In this document: positions 11,230 through 22,356 of the stretch, piece after piece
Layout of the letters: the number at the start of each line of letters is the position of its first letter
Numbering within the stretch: the first letter of the stretch is position 1
Assembly: GCA_027943335.1 (NCBI GenBank)
Contig: BSBK01001580.1
Span: forward strand, 955,501-1,019,500
DNA length: 64,000 nucleotides
Direction: 5' to 3'
Source: Chamaecyparis obtusa
Taxonomy: Eukaryota > Streptophyta > Pinopsida > Cupressales > Cupressaceae
The notes under the pieces: model-generated
Told to the model about the DNA's origin: nothing
Seen by the model: the letters and a program-made list of their open reading frames with translations, nothing else
Databases searched by the model: none
Translations under genes and position numbers: made by a program

Positions 11230-12006
11230 ATGACATTCTTCAGAAAAGAAAGTCCTAAGTTTGATGGAGAGAATTATCTTTATTGGAAGAACAAGATGGT
11301 GACTCACTTGCAGTGCATTGCTTTTGAAGTTTTTGATGTAACTATCCAAGCAGTCAAGATTCCTACTTTAGAAGACCTTTCAAAGGATGATGCTACTCAT
11401 AAGAAAAAGGAATTATTTCATCAAAATGCAATAGCCAAAGAAGCCCTTATCAGCACCCTTTCTGATAGTAAATTTTTAGAAATAAATAAGGTAGATATAG
11501 CCCACAAAATATGGAAGTACCTAGAAGACATATTTGAAGGAGACAAACAAGAAAAGGATGCACGTAGAAAGACATGGAATAAAAGATACAATGCATTAGA
11601 GATGCTACCTAAAGAAAATATTAGAGCTTACAATCAAAGGATCAATGAAGCAGTTGCTAGAATCAAGAACAATGGTGGAGAGATCTCAAAGGAAGACATT
11701 ATGGACAAATTGATGACTACTCTCACTCTAGAATATGAAAACAAGATCAACATCCTTGATGAGACCATGCAGCTTACATCAAATTTAAAGAGAGAGACTT
11801 TTATCAGCAAAATCTCAGCTTTTGAGATTTCAAGAATGAAGACAGAACCTAAAAGTGAGACAGCCTTCAAAGTAACAGTTCATAATAAGAAATCTCCAAA
11901 CACTTCTAGTAATTTTGATGATAATGATGAAGAGAAAACACTAGATGATTTCATTGCTATGAATGCCAAAAGAGAAAAGAAAGGAAAAGGAAAATATGAA
12001 GGTTAA
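11230..12006 (+). pseudogene. gag: Copia B gag
   Basis: The 258-codon frame starts MTFFRKESPKFDGENY, a natural start about 55 bp after the LTR with the usual PKFDGxNYxxWKxKM gag opening. The gag core (KIWKYLEDIFEGDKQEKDAR, then IRAYNQRINE) is intact. It ends at TAA (12004-12006) where element A has CAA, so the stop is a C-to-T nonsense change rather than the family's natural end. The zinc knuckle follows in frame at about 12020-12060 (CFSCNKIGNFASKC, with the zinc His replaced by Asn). Gag would build the particle. Confidence 0.9.
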
Positions 12007-14660
12007 CTACCATTTAAATGTTTTTCATGTAATAAGATTGGTAACTTTGCATCTAAATGTCCCTTAAGAGCTAGAAAGTTCAAAAATGACTACAAGCCTA
12101 AATTCTCTAAGGAATGTTACTATGCTGGAGATGGAGTTTTAGATGATGACTCAGCTCAAGAAGAAATTAGATTTATTTCTATCATAGAGAAAATGAGCAA
12201 TAAAATAGATCATGAAGATAAGAAAGAGAATCAAGAGCTAGCATTGATTTCACAAGTTGATATAAGGACAGACTAGATTATAGATAGTGATTGTTCACAT
12301 CACATGACAGGTGATAAAGGTAGGTTTGTTCATCTGGAAAAATACAATGGTGGCATGGTTAGATTTGGAGATAACACTCCTAAACCCATAGTTGGTAGAG
12401 GAGCCATCACCTTGGATGGAAAGAATAGTACTAATGATGTTCTCTATGTAGATGGTTTGAAACATAACCTTCTTAGTGTTGGATAGTTACTTGGAAAAGG
12501 TTATCAGTTGGAGTTCAAAGATGACAAATGCATCATTAACAAGGATGTTGTTATGATTGCATCAGGCTCAAAGACTAAAGGTAATGTTTTCCAACTCAAT
12601 TTAGAAGCAAGTTTTTTTGTTGCTAAAGTTGATGACAGTTGGTTGTGGCATAAAAAACTATGTCATATCAATTTTGATAACATAGTAAAGATAAGCAATG
12701 TAAAGGACGTAAGAGATCTACCTAGCATAGAAAAACTAGCTGATACTATATGCAGGGAATGTGTGATGGGAAAGCATGTGAGAAACTCATTCAAGAGCAA
12801 GCACAATTTAGCAGAGAACAAGTTGGATATGATTCATATAGACCTATGTGGTCCAACTCAAACAAGATCATACTATGGTGAAAGGTATTTCATTTTGTTT
12901 GTTGATGATTATACTGGGATGATGTGGGTTGTATTCTTGAAAGATAAGTCAGAAGCATTTGAGAAGTTCAAAATATTCAAAGCTAAGGTTGAAAATGAAT
13001 CTGGACTAAAGATAAAATGTTTGAGATCGGATAGAGGATGAGAATTCACCTCTGATAGATTCTATGAGTACTACAAAGAACATGGCATAAAGAGACAGTT
13101 GAGTGCATCTAGAACCCCTCAATAGAATGGAATTGCAAAAAGAAGGAATAGGATCATCCTTGATACAGCGCGCACCATCATGATTGAAGGAAAAGTTGCA
13201 CACACCTATTGGAGAGATGTAGTCAATACAGCAGTCTACACTGTCAATAGAATTTAATTGAAGTATGGCACTGATAAAACACCATATGAGCTATGGTTTG
13301 GTAATGTTCCCAAAGTAAAATACTTTAGAATCTTTGGAAGCAAGTGCTACATCAAGAGGGATGAAGTAGTAGGCAAGTTTGATGTATGAAGTGATGAAGG
13401 TATTTTTCTTGGTTACTCTACTAAAAGTAAAGCTTATAGATGTTTCAATTTAAGATTGAAAAAGATCATTGAAAGTGCTCATGTTAAGATTGATGAAAAT
13501 TTTATGGTTCAAGAAAGATATCATGATTACTCACCCATGATTGAAGAAGAACCCAGACCCTCCACTAGTGAGACAGTTATTGAAGAAATATTTGACAGTA
13601 TTGATGTGTTATTCAATGACCCTAAGACAAATGAAGAAGAAACTCCTAAGGCTAATGAGTCAGCATCACCTAAGGTTCCAAAGTTTACATCTAGAAACCA
13701 TTCCAAGAAATACATCATTGGTGATCAAAGCGGAAAAGTCTTAACAAGATCACAAGCAAAGAACTTAGCCAACAGTGAAGCGGTATGTTTACTATCTTAG
13801 ATTGAACCTTTAAGTGTTGAAGATGCTTGTAATTATTTAGATTGGCATGATGCTATGAAAGAAGAACTTGATCAAATTATTAATAATGAAACTTGGGAAC
13901 TGGTCCCAAGATCTAGTGATAAGAATGTGATTGGAACAAAGTGGATATTTAGGAACAAGATGAATGAAGATGGTATAGTAGTAAGAAATAAAGCAAGGTT
14001 AGTATGTAAGGGATATGCGCAAAGAGAAGGTATTGATTATTTAGACACATTTGCACCTGTCAGCAGATTAGAAGCTATTAAGTTGTTTCTAGCTTATGCT
14101 ATAGTCAAAAACTTCAAAGTTTATCAGATGGATGTCAAGTCAGCATTCTTGAATGGAGATTTGAAAGAAGTATACACTGAGCAGCCAGAAGGATTCACCT
14201 TATCAAAAAAATCTGATATGGTATGTAGATTGAAGAAGGCCCTCTATGGACTTAAACAAGCCTCTAGAGCATGGTATGAGAGACTAGATGGATATCTAAC
14301 AAAGATTGGATTCAAGAAAGGAGCAGCAGACTGTAATCTATTCATAAGAGAGACATCTAAACATTTACTACTTGTAGCTATATTTGTTGATGACATTATC
14401 TTTGGAGGTAATTACAAACTTAGTGCTGAATTTGCTAAGGAGATGCAAAATGAATTTGAGATGAGTATGATTGGACCTATCAAATCCTTTTTGGGATTGA
14501 ATGTACAATAGATAGAGAAAGGTATTTTCATTAATCAATCCAAGTATGTGAAAGAAATATTAAAGAAATTCAAGATGGATGATTGCAAATCGGTAGGGAC
14601 ACCTATGATAACAGGATGCAAACTTACAAAAGAAGATGACTCACCAGCAATAGATATAAC
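12007..14660 (+). pseudogene. pol: Copia B pol: protease, integrase, reverse transcriptase (first part)
   Basis: Protease loop DSDCS (12283-12297) replaces DSG. The integrase has D in IDLCGP (about 12840) and D in RSDRG (about 13028), but a TGA (13039-13041) follows and the Glu of the NGIAERRN box is Lys. Other stops include TAG at 12274-12276 (Trp lost), TAG at 12484-12486 (shared with A), TAG at 13798-13800 and TAG at 14509-14511. The reverse transcriptase from 13855 is open for 218 codons, with [12 protein letters not shown] and an intact FVDD box (14383-14394). At 14660 the frame is interrupted by element D and resumes at 21321. Confidence 0.9.
14656..14660. other. Target-site duplication of element D, left copy
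   Basis: ataac here is repeated at 21316-21320. Element A has the uninterrupted target (gatataacattatac). Confidence 0.88.
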
Positions 14661-16298
14661 TAAAAGATGGTAATTTGGAATCACCACTATTTATGTATGT
14701 GTGTGGGGAAAATGTAAGATTCACCCCTAAATCCAAATTCCCAAAAGAGAGATCCAACTTGATCAACCAAGAGGTTAATACACAATCAAATCAATCTATG
14801 AAGAATATGAAAGAGAGAGAGAAACCCTATACTTCCATATAATTGGATTAAGCTTGAAATCTTAAATAATTGAAGTGCAAATACTAACCTTGAATTAGGG
14901 CAGATTTGGAAAATGCTGAATTTTGGCTTCTGTATGAACTTTCTAAAGATTTCGTCACTTGTTTTGGACTGGAAATGTCGAGGCGGACAAAACCCAAAAT
15001 TATTTTCTCCAAATTCACACAGGTCAACTTTGACCTTTTAAAAGGTCATAGACCACATTATTTATTTGAAGTCTGATTTTGATTCTGTTCACAGATTCTG
15101 AAAGATTGCTGAAAAGGGTATCTGAATTCTCTCTCAGATCTAAGATTTCGCACCTGTACCTAGAAGAAAAATGGTTTTGCTATTTGTTTGGGGGGTTTGC
15201 CTTGGTCAAACCCCAATTTGGAATCAACCTTACTATTGAAATTGAAATAGGAGAATGCTAGCAAGTAGTAGAAATGAATCTAACAATGAAGATATGCTAA
15301 TGTATTTGGAATGTAATCAAATATATTGATATGAAAGCTTGAACATAACATTATCAAACCTCCATGATTGTATGCTTGAAATCCACCTTGAGGAAACAAT
15401 GATATGGATCTTGAAGATGAACAAAGGATCTTGAAGGAAGCTCACACCACCATGGTGGCTAGATCTAGGGTTTGAATGATAGATCTTGAATGCTTGAGCC
15501 AAATCCCTTCAATATCTTGAATGCTTAAATCCTTGATCTTCAATGGAGAACTTGGATGAAGAAGAAGACTTGAATGCTTGAATCAACTCTTTCTTGATCA
15601 CCTTGAGAACTTGAGAGCTTGATTGCTTGAGATGAGATATGAAAACTTGATGTGATAATGAGAGAGGAAGGCCTCTTTTTATAGTGATCTAGGGCACACT
15701 CCTCTAGATGGGCCACCTTGGAGAATTAAATCCCAATTAGGTCCTCACCTTTAGAAAATATATCTTGATTAAATACAATTAAAGGATTTATCATTTCGGA
15801 GCCTGAAACAGCTGACCCGAAAGCGGGAAATAACTTTTCCGAAAGCTAAATTACTAACAAATGACAATTTGTAATCCTGGTGGGAAGAGGTCAAGGTCAA
15901 GGTCGACCCTGACCTACTCAGGGTCGAGGTCAACTTTGACCTCAGACCCTAACTTGGCCAGATTCTGCAATAGAGATCCCAAAGATGCTAGAAACTTAGA
16001 AATTGATGTCTAAATAGGACCCAATGTCTGGAATAGATAGAAAATCCTTTGAATGATATGATGAAGGAATAGGAGGTCTCATTTCTAAATCCTACCTATA
16101 AAATGGATCCATGGAAGAGAGAAAATCAGGAAAGTCCTTAAGACCTTAACCCTAATTTCACCTAGAATGAAGAAATCAAGTGCAGAGAAGAAGTGGAAGA
16201 CAAGGGAGAATGCAAAGATGCCAATCATGACCCTAAACCACTTACTCAGAGGGATAAATTATCTTAACATGGAAGTGCTTCCATTTTAAGATGATACA
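14661..16298 (-). repeat. Left (3') LTR of element D
   Basis: It matches 19664-21315 along its length with roughly 5-7 percent visible differences in the parts compared. It contains clustered GGTCAA and TTGACC words at 15022-15035 and 15889-15941. Short open frames inside it are shared shadows, not genes. Confidence 0.92.
15889..15941. promoter_or_regulatory. W-box-like cluster in D LTR (left copy)
   Basis: GGTCAA at 15889-15894, 15895-15900 and 15928-15933 and TTGACC at 15936-15941 give four TTGAC[C/T] cores in both orientations. A further facing pair, GGTCAA and TTGACC, lies at 15022-15035. WRKY transcription factors bind this core. The right LTR keeps the cluster (20909-20961). Function is inferred from the motif only. 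Confidence 0.5.
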
Positions 16299-16316
16299 TT
16301 AAGCCCCCACTTTAGC
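16299..16316 (-). promoter_or_regulatory. Polypurine tract of element D
   Basis: On the minus strand GCTAAAGTGGGGGCTTAA abuts the LTR start TGTATC. The AAAGTGGGGGC core is identical to that before the 3' LTR of element G and fixes D's orientation. Confidence 0.8.
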
Positions 16317-18511
16317 AAGAGTATGGATTCAATGCAAACTCTTGGTAAAGGAGAAGAGAGAAGAGATCCCAGTGGATTCAAAATGAGATAAAATAACACT
16401 TAGCTAAAGACACAAACCCCCAGACCAAGGATTCTAACTCAACATACATACATGAGAGTATACAAAAAAACAAGGGTTAGTACTAAACAACCCAAATCAA
16501 TTAGCATAAGAAACCTTGCGAAGAAATATTTCTCATACTAATATCATATTTGGAAAGCTATCATAAAAGCATAAATGATTACATAAGAAAGACAAGAGCA
16601 ACACTATAGACAACATAGCTTCATGATCCAATCCTACTAGCATGAAAATAAAAAGAGAGAAAAGAGAGTGATTACCTCGCCCGGTAAGATGCCTACCTTA
16701 CCATGAATCACCCTGGAGGGAGAGCCCAATAGGTTCACCCATAAACTGTGCTTGCAATTGTAATGTGTCTTCTGATGGCTTCTTGAATATCCATAGATCC
16801 ACCTTCTTGTATCACTATGAATATGAAATGTGTGTCTTCTTAGGATTTAGCAACTTATGTGCGTTACCTTCGGAAGATTTAGCATATAGGTGCGTGTCTT
16901 TTCAGGATTTAGTAACTTATGTGTGTTACCTTCCAAGATTTAGCATATTAGAATTTGGAAATGTGTGTCCCTTCAGGATTTAGCAACTTATGTGCGTTAC
17001 CTTCAGAGGATTTAGCATATTGGATAATTTTGAAAAATGCGTGTCTCCTCAGGATTTAGCAACTTATGTGTGTTACCATTGAAAGATTTAGCATATGAAT
17101 GCATGTCTTTTTAGGATTTAGCAACTTATGTGCATTACCTTCCAAGATTTAGCATATAAAAATAAAAAATTATAGTACAAGGGAGGCCGTGTATATGCCC
17201 CCCTCCTTAAGATGGCAAAAACATACTATTTTTTCATGTTAAGGAAAGAAAGAACAAGGATAAAGCCTTCTTCAGCATCAAGACAATATCCATAAACAAC
17301 ACCCAGTCCAAGCCAAGAAGGTCATAGCTACTATGAGGCCATGGAAGGGATGAATGTAAAAGATATCATGCAAGAAGTGAAAAGAAAGTAACCCTTAATG
17401 AGGGATAGCACACTATTCAATTTTGAAAGTGAGAGATGTATCAACCATGGAAACCCAATGTCAAACAACAAATAAGGTTGGCATAAAGGACATAGGTCCG
17501 CTAATGCAAACCATAATTTTCATGTATGATTGGATATCACATAATAGATAGATACTGCTTAACCAAGGAAAGAGGTGAATCCCTAGAAAAGAAGAGAATA
17601 CTAGATGAAATAACAATGCATAGATTTGAATAAGATAGAAAAGCATACCAAGCCTTCAAGGCTAAAGTACTTCTACCAAACTCACAACCTGTATTTGTGA
17701 CTCCATGTGTGAATTTTTGAAGATAGAAAAGAAGGATAAGGCATCTTTGCCCCCCAAGTGTAGGAACAAAGATGGAAGAGGATACCTACTTCACAAAGCA
17801 AGGAGATATCATGTTTACAACAATGTATAGTATATCCTTAGCGAGAGATATTGACCCCTACATCCAAGAGTATAGATAATTGTGAAAAGGATATGTCACT
17901 TATGGAAAAAGGACCCTCAAGGAAAAAGATCTTATTGCCAAGACCCCCACCAAAGAGGAGTGTGTGTAAATAAGATATCATCTTTCAAAAGGCGGGACAA
18001 AGATTCAATCATCAAGCCCCCAGTGAAGAAGACCAAGAGGAATCTTTGGAATGAAGGAAAAAAACTTTAACACTAAAGCAAGGGTGAGAGTTTATAAAGA
18101 ACATAATTTACAACATAGAGAAGAAGTGACGACTTAGGACAACAACTTCTCAGATAAGAAGATTATCCATAATCAACACCTCTGTCACTATGATGAAATA
18201 ATATTGCAATATAAACAAATACCACTTAAGCTAAGGAAAGAAGTTCCCTTAGAAAAAAGAGAAGGAAGAACCTTGCCCCCTCGAGGGATGAAAGACAAGG
18301 GATATTTTTACAAAACACATGTCCTAGAAAAGATTTCCTAAGAAGAAAATATAATTCCTAGGAATGGATAAAAACATCATGCAAGATTATGGAAGAAGGA
18401 AACATAAAGAATACCAATTAAATCTTTAATAAAAAGACCTAATGGATCCTAAAAGATTGGATAAAATTATGTCTCTTGCCCCCCAGTCATGAGACAAGAG
18501 GATAGGAACAT
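16317..18511 (-). other. Element D internal noncoding region
   Basis: No gene supported. It holds a five-copy tandem repeat (16831-17158) and A-rich sequence with recurring words such as gcccccca. In element orientation it lies downstream of the only gene, where pol would be in an autonomous element. Confidence 0.6.
16831..17158. repeat. Five-copy tandem repeat, 62-77 bp units
   Basis: Units start at about 16831, 16894, 16964, 17041 and 17103. Each contains aggatttagcaacttatgtg, then gttacctt, then a shorter echo gatttagcatat. Spacers differ in length and units differ by point changes, so this is an ageing minisatellite within element D. Confidence 0.9.
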
Positions 18512-19522
18512 TTACTCTAGCTCTAATGGAGGGGAATCCCCTATATCCAAATTATGAAGAAGTTGTAAGACGGCGCGAGAAAAAGGTATAATACCGTGCA
18601 CAGCCCTATCCATAACATATAATTTGAAGTTGTTACAATCGGCAAGAAAATGAGTATTATGATAGTGGAAAGGACATTTAAATTTATACAAAGCATCAAT
18701 AGGTATAGGTCTAAATCTTTCCTTCTTAGAATTCATTAGCTCCACATATATTGTTTTAGCAATTCCTTGATGAGTGTTAGGATTATCCATTAGAGGTGTA
18801 GAGCGATGAGCATTAAGGGGAGGATGAAGATCCACACCACTTAACTTGACTTGAGATTCAGAAGTTCCAACACCACACATATCCGGTTTAGGAGGTATAT
18901 TAATGGGAAATTTAATACCATGCTCATTAACTCCTAACCCTAAACCTTTATAGCCTTGTTTATTCACCATATTATATCCAGTAGTGTACATATCATGCAA
19001 AGCTTCTACAGGAGGTGATTGTTTATCATGTTCATGAGTAAAGGTCATAATAGGTTTGGAAGAATTTTCTTTACCCTTTCCTTTAAGATCATCATGATTA
19101 GGAGGAGAAGGTAAATCAAAGAAATCTTGCACATCTGCATCCTGCACTATAGCTTGAATCCCATCATAAGTACGGGAAGAGCGAGGATTAACAGATGGAG
19201 AATCAAGTATCAGAATAGGAAGATTAGGATGAAGAATAGGATGAAGATTAGGAAGATTAGGAGATGGTGTATCATCTACCAAATTCTTCACATAATCCAA
19301 AAGATGAATAAGGCTACCACATAAATCCCTAAGAAAAGTTTTAAATGTAGGTAGACTAGTATCAGTCAACTTCACAAAAGCATAAGCAAGAGCAAAGTGA
19401 AGGGTCATCAATGTTATGAAATGAATAATACCCTCATAAACATCATATGCATTATAAATAGATGCTAGAAGAAGAGTAATAACAAACATGATTATGCACC
19501 AAAACATCTTAACAATCTTCAT
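18512..19522 (-). CDS. Element D gene: membrane-anchored G-patch protein with CH-type zinc motif
   Basis: Intact 336-codon frame starting 141 bp inside the LTR, the position expected for a first gene. Residues 7-25 and 31-51 are hydrophobic and could span a membrane. Residues 85-112 are proline-rich. Residues 183-219 resemble a G-patch (NKQGYKGLGLG, then HGIKFPI and GVG). Residues 283-296 form C-x2-H-x4-H-x4-C (CPFHYHNTHFLADC), like the degenerate zinc motif of plant gypsy gag proteins. No protease or polymerase motif is present. I infer a gag-like or accessory protein; the hydrophobic start is unusual for gag. Survival of a full-length frame in an element with diverged LTRs is noteworthy. 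Function is not established. Confidence 0.65.
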   Translation of the reverse strand: MKIVKMFWCIIMFVITLLLASIYNAYDVYEGIIHFITLMTLHFALAYAFVKLTDTSLPTFKTFLRDLCGSLIHLLDYVKNLVDDTPSPNLPNLHPILHPNLPILILDSPSVNPRSSRTYDGIQAIVQDADVQDFFDLPSPPNHDDLKGKGKENSSKPIMTFTHEHDKQSPPVEALHDMYTTGYNMVNKQGYKGLGLGVNEHGIKFPINIPPKPDMCGVGTSESQVKLSGVDLHPPLNAHRSTPLMDNPNTHQGIAKTIYVELMNSKKERFRPIPIDALYKFKCPFHYHNTHFLADCNNFKLYVMDRAVHGIIPFSRAVLQLLHNLDIGDSPPLELE

Positions 19523-19647
19523 GATAAATAAAAATGCAAGAAATATGTTTTTGTATTTTATTCAATATATAGATGTTTTTGAATTTTTGAAGTATAGATG
19601 AAAGAGAAAAATGTAAATTTAACACCAAAAAGAAAGAGAGTAAGCTA

Positions 19648-19663
19648 GTCGGGTTCAGCAAAA
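19648..19663 (-). promoter_or_regulatory. Probable primer-binding site of element D
   Basis: Minus-strand TTTTGCTGAACCCGAC directly follows the LTR end. Element G has TTTTGGTGAACCCGAT at the same place, one mismatch apart over the first 15 bases. The cognate tRNA was not identified. Confidence 0.65.
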
Positions 19664-21315
19664 TGAATGCTGGTAATTTGGAATCACCACTATTTGGGTA
19701 TGTGTGTGGGGAAAATGTAAGATTCACTCCTAAATCCAAATTCCCAAAGAAGAGATCCAATTTGATCAACCAAGAGGTTAATACACAATTGAATCAATCT
19801 ATGAAGAATATGAAAGAGAGAGAGAAACCCTATACTTCCCTACAGTTGGATTAAGCTTGAAATCTGAAATAATTGAAGTGCAAATACTAACCTTAAATTA
19901 GGGCAGATCTGGAAAATATTGAATTTTGGCTTCTGTATGAACTTTCTAAAGATTCTGTCACTTGTTCTGGACTGGAAATGTCAAGGCGGAAAAAACTCAG
20001 AAATATTTTCTCCAAATTCACACAAGTCGACTTTGACCTTTTAAAAGGTCAAAGACCACATTATTTATTTGAAGTCTGATTCTGATTCTATTCGCAGATC
20101 CTGAAAGATTGTCGAAAAGGGTATTCGAATTCGCTCTCAGATCCGAGATTCCACACTTGTACCTACAAGAAAAATGGTGTTTTATTTGTTTGGGGGGGGT
20201 TTGTTTTGGTCAAACCCCAGTTTGGAATCAACCTTAATATAGAAATTGAAATAGGAGAATGCTAGTAAGTAGTAGAAATGAATCTAACAATGAAGCTATA
20301 CAATTCAATACATATGCTAATGTATTTGGAATGTAATCAAATATATTGATATGAAAGCTTGAACATAACATTATCAAACCTCCATGATTGTATGCTTGAA
20401 ATCCACCTTGAGGAAACAATGATATGGATCTTGAAGATGAACAAAGGATCTTGAAGGAAGATCACACCACCATGGTGGCTAGATCTAGGGTTTGAATGAT
20501 AGATCTTGAATGCTTGAGCCAAATCCCTTCAATAGCTTGAATGCTTAAATCTTTGATCTTCAATGGAGAACTTGGATGAAGAAGAAGACTTGAATGCTTG
20601 AATGAATGTTTGTTTGATCATCTTGAGAACTTGAGAGCTTGATTGCTTGAGATGAGATATGAAAACTTGATGTGATAATGAGAGAGGAAGGCCTCCTTTT
20701 ATAGTGATCTAGGGCACACTCCTCTAGATGGGCCACCTTGGAGAATTAAATCCCAATTAGGTCCTCACCTTTAGAAAATATACTTTGATTAAATACAATT
20801 AAAGGATTTACCGTTTCAGAGCCCGAAACAGCCGACCCGGAAGTGGGAAATAACTTTTCTGAAAGTTAAATTATCGGCAAATGACAATTTGAAATCTTGG
20901 CGGGAAGAGGTCAAGGTCAAGGTCAACCCTGACCTAGTCAAGGTCAAGGTCGACTTTGACCTCAGACCCTAACTTGGCCAGATTCTACAACAGAGATCCC
21001 AGAGATGCTAAAAACTTAGAAATTGATGTCTAAACAGGACCCAATGTCTGGAATAGACAGAAAATCCTTTGAATGATATGATGAAGGACTAGGAGGTCTC
21101 ATTTATGAATCCTACCTAGAAAATGGAGCCATGGAAGAGAGAAAATCAGGAAAGTCCTTAAGACCTTACCCCTAATTTCACCTAGAATGAAGAAATCAAG
21201 TGCAGAGAAGTGGAAGACAAGGGAGAATGCAAAGATGCCAATCATGACCCTAAACCACTTACTCGGAGGGCTAAACACTCTTAACATGGAAGTGCTTCAA
21301 TTTTAAGATGATACA
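19664..21315 (-). repeat. Right (5') LTR of element D
   Basis: On the plus strand it runs TGAATGCTGG to GATGATACA; in element orientation TGTATCATC to CATTCA. It keeps canonical TG and CA ends and the W-box-like cluster at 20909-20961 (four GGTCAA, one TTGACC). As the 5' LTR it would drive the gene at 18512-19522. Confidence 0.92.
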
Positions 21316-21990
21316 ATAACATTGTACAACTCTATGATTGGAAAACTCATTTATCTTACTCAGACTAGACCTGATATTTCCAATGCAATCGGCATAGTTG
21401 GAAGATTTGCAGTAGAGCCTAAACAAATTCACCTCATGGCAGTAAAAAGGATATTTAAATATTTGCAAGCCACTATAGACTATGGTCTATGGTATCCTAA
21501 TTCATAAAATGTTGACCTTCATGTGTACACTGATGCAGATTGGGCACGATGCATTGATGATAGAAAGGTACATCAGGTGGAGCAGTGTTTCTTGGTGATA
21601 GACTTGTCACTTGGACAAGAAAGAAATAGAATTGTATTTGTCAATCAACAACAGAAGTGGAGTATGTTGCAGTAGCCTTAAATTTTTCTACAATTGTTTG
21701 GATCAAGCAGATGATAAAAGATTTTGGAATTCACATTGATTATTCTATTGTTATTCACTGTGATAACACTAGCACTATAAATATGTCGAAGAACCCTATG
21801 ATGCATGCAAAGACAAAGCACATTGAGATCAAGTATCACTTCCTAAGAGAGAAAGTGGCAGAGAAAGAAGTCAAGCTAGACTATGTGAGTACTAAAGATC
21901 AGTTGGCAAACATATTCGCAAAGCCCTTGCCAAAGGATACTTTTTAGTATCTCAGGGAGAAGTTGGAAGTAATTCCCTTCCTTGATTCAT
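21316..21990 (+). pseudogene. pol: Copia B pol, resumed: RNase H and C-terminus
   Basis: After the second ataac, GKLIYLTQTRPDISNA and FKYLQATIDYGLWYPN continue the polyprotein interrupted at 14660. The stretch has a TAA at about 21506, a frameshift in the DDRK-STSG segment (about 21570) and TAG at 21945-21947. The open part 21657-21947 keeps HCDNTSTINMSKNP and AKTKHIEIKYHF. Inactive. Confidence 0.88.
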
Positions 21991-22344
21991 CTTAGAAGAA
22001 AGCAGGAAAAGCATCAGTCCTCAAGGACTAATGGATGGTTGACTACTCTACTTCTGGAGTAGTACTGGTGCTTAAACTAATTGGCGCCCTTTGCCATTGA
22101 TGTCAAAGGGGAAGTAATATATAGTCATGAAAATTAGAAGTAAAAAGAGGAGTAATATACCAAGGGGGAGTAGTATTCAGTTATGATAGAAGTTCAATTG
22201 AGGAAATGGAGAATATTGAAGAATATTGCAGTAGATGGAGGATTCATCCTTGGGGGATTTTTGAACAAGAAATGGAGAATGTTATAAAATAATTATTCAT
22301 TTGGATTGGTGGAGTTTTTCATTCCATATGTTTTCATCAATGCC

Positions 22345-22356
22345 AAAGGGGGAGAT
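22345..22356 (+). promoter_or_regulatory. Copia B polypurine tract
   Basis: aaagggggagat lies against the 3' LTR start TGTTGG, the standard copia arrangement. Sequence between 21990 and here is a noncoding tail like that of A. Confidence 0.88.

Larger units (their letters stand above)
14661..21315 (-). mobile_element. Nonautonomous gypsy-like LTR element D
   Basis: Two LTRs of about 1.64 kb (14661-16298 and 19664-21315) enclose 3.4 kb of internal DNA, with ataac target duplications. Orientation is minus: read that way, a primer-binding-like site (19648-19663) follows the right LTR, one 336-codon gene comes next, and the tract AAAGTGGGGGC precedes the left LTR. No protease, reverse transcriptase, RNase H or integrase motifs were found, so it would need enzymes from another element. 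Its primer site and polypurine tract match those of element G. The first two bases of the left LTR have decayed from TG to TA. Confidence 0.9.

Noticed and set aside
16831..17158. Regularly spaced repeats resembling a CRISPR array
   Set aside because: The units diverge, spacing varies from 62 to 77 bp, the spacers are themselves repeated, and the setting is a plant LTR element.
20909..20961. GGTCA repeats as nuclear hormone receptor sites
   Set aside because: Plants lack nuclear receptors of that family; W-box reading is the more plausible interpretation.
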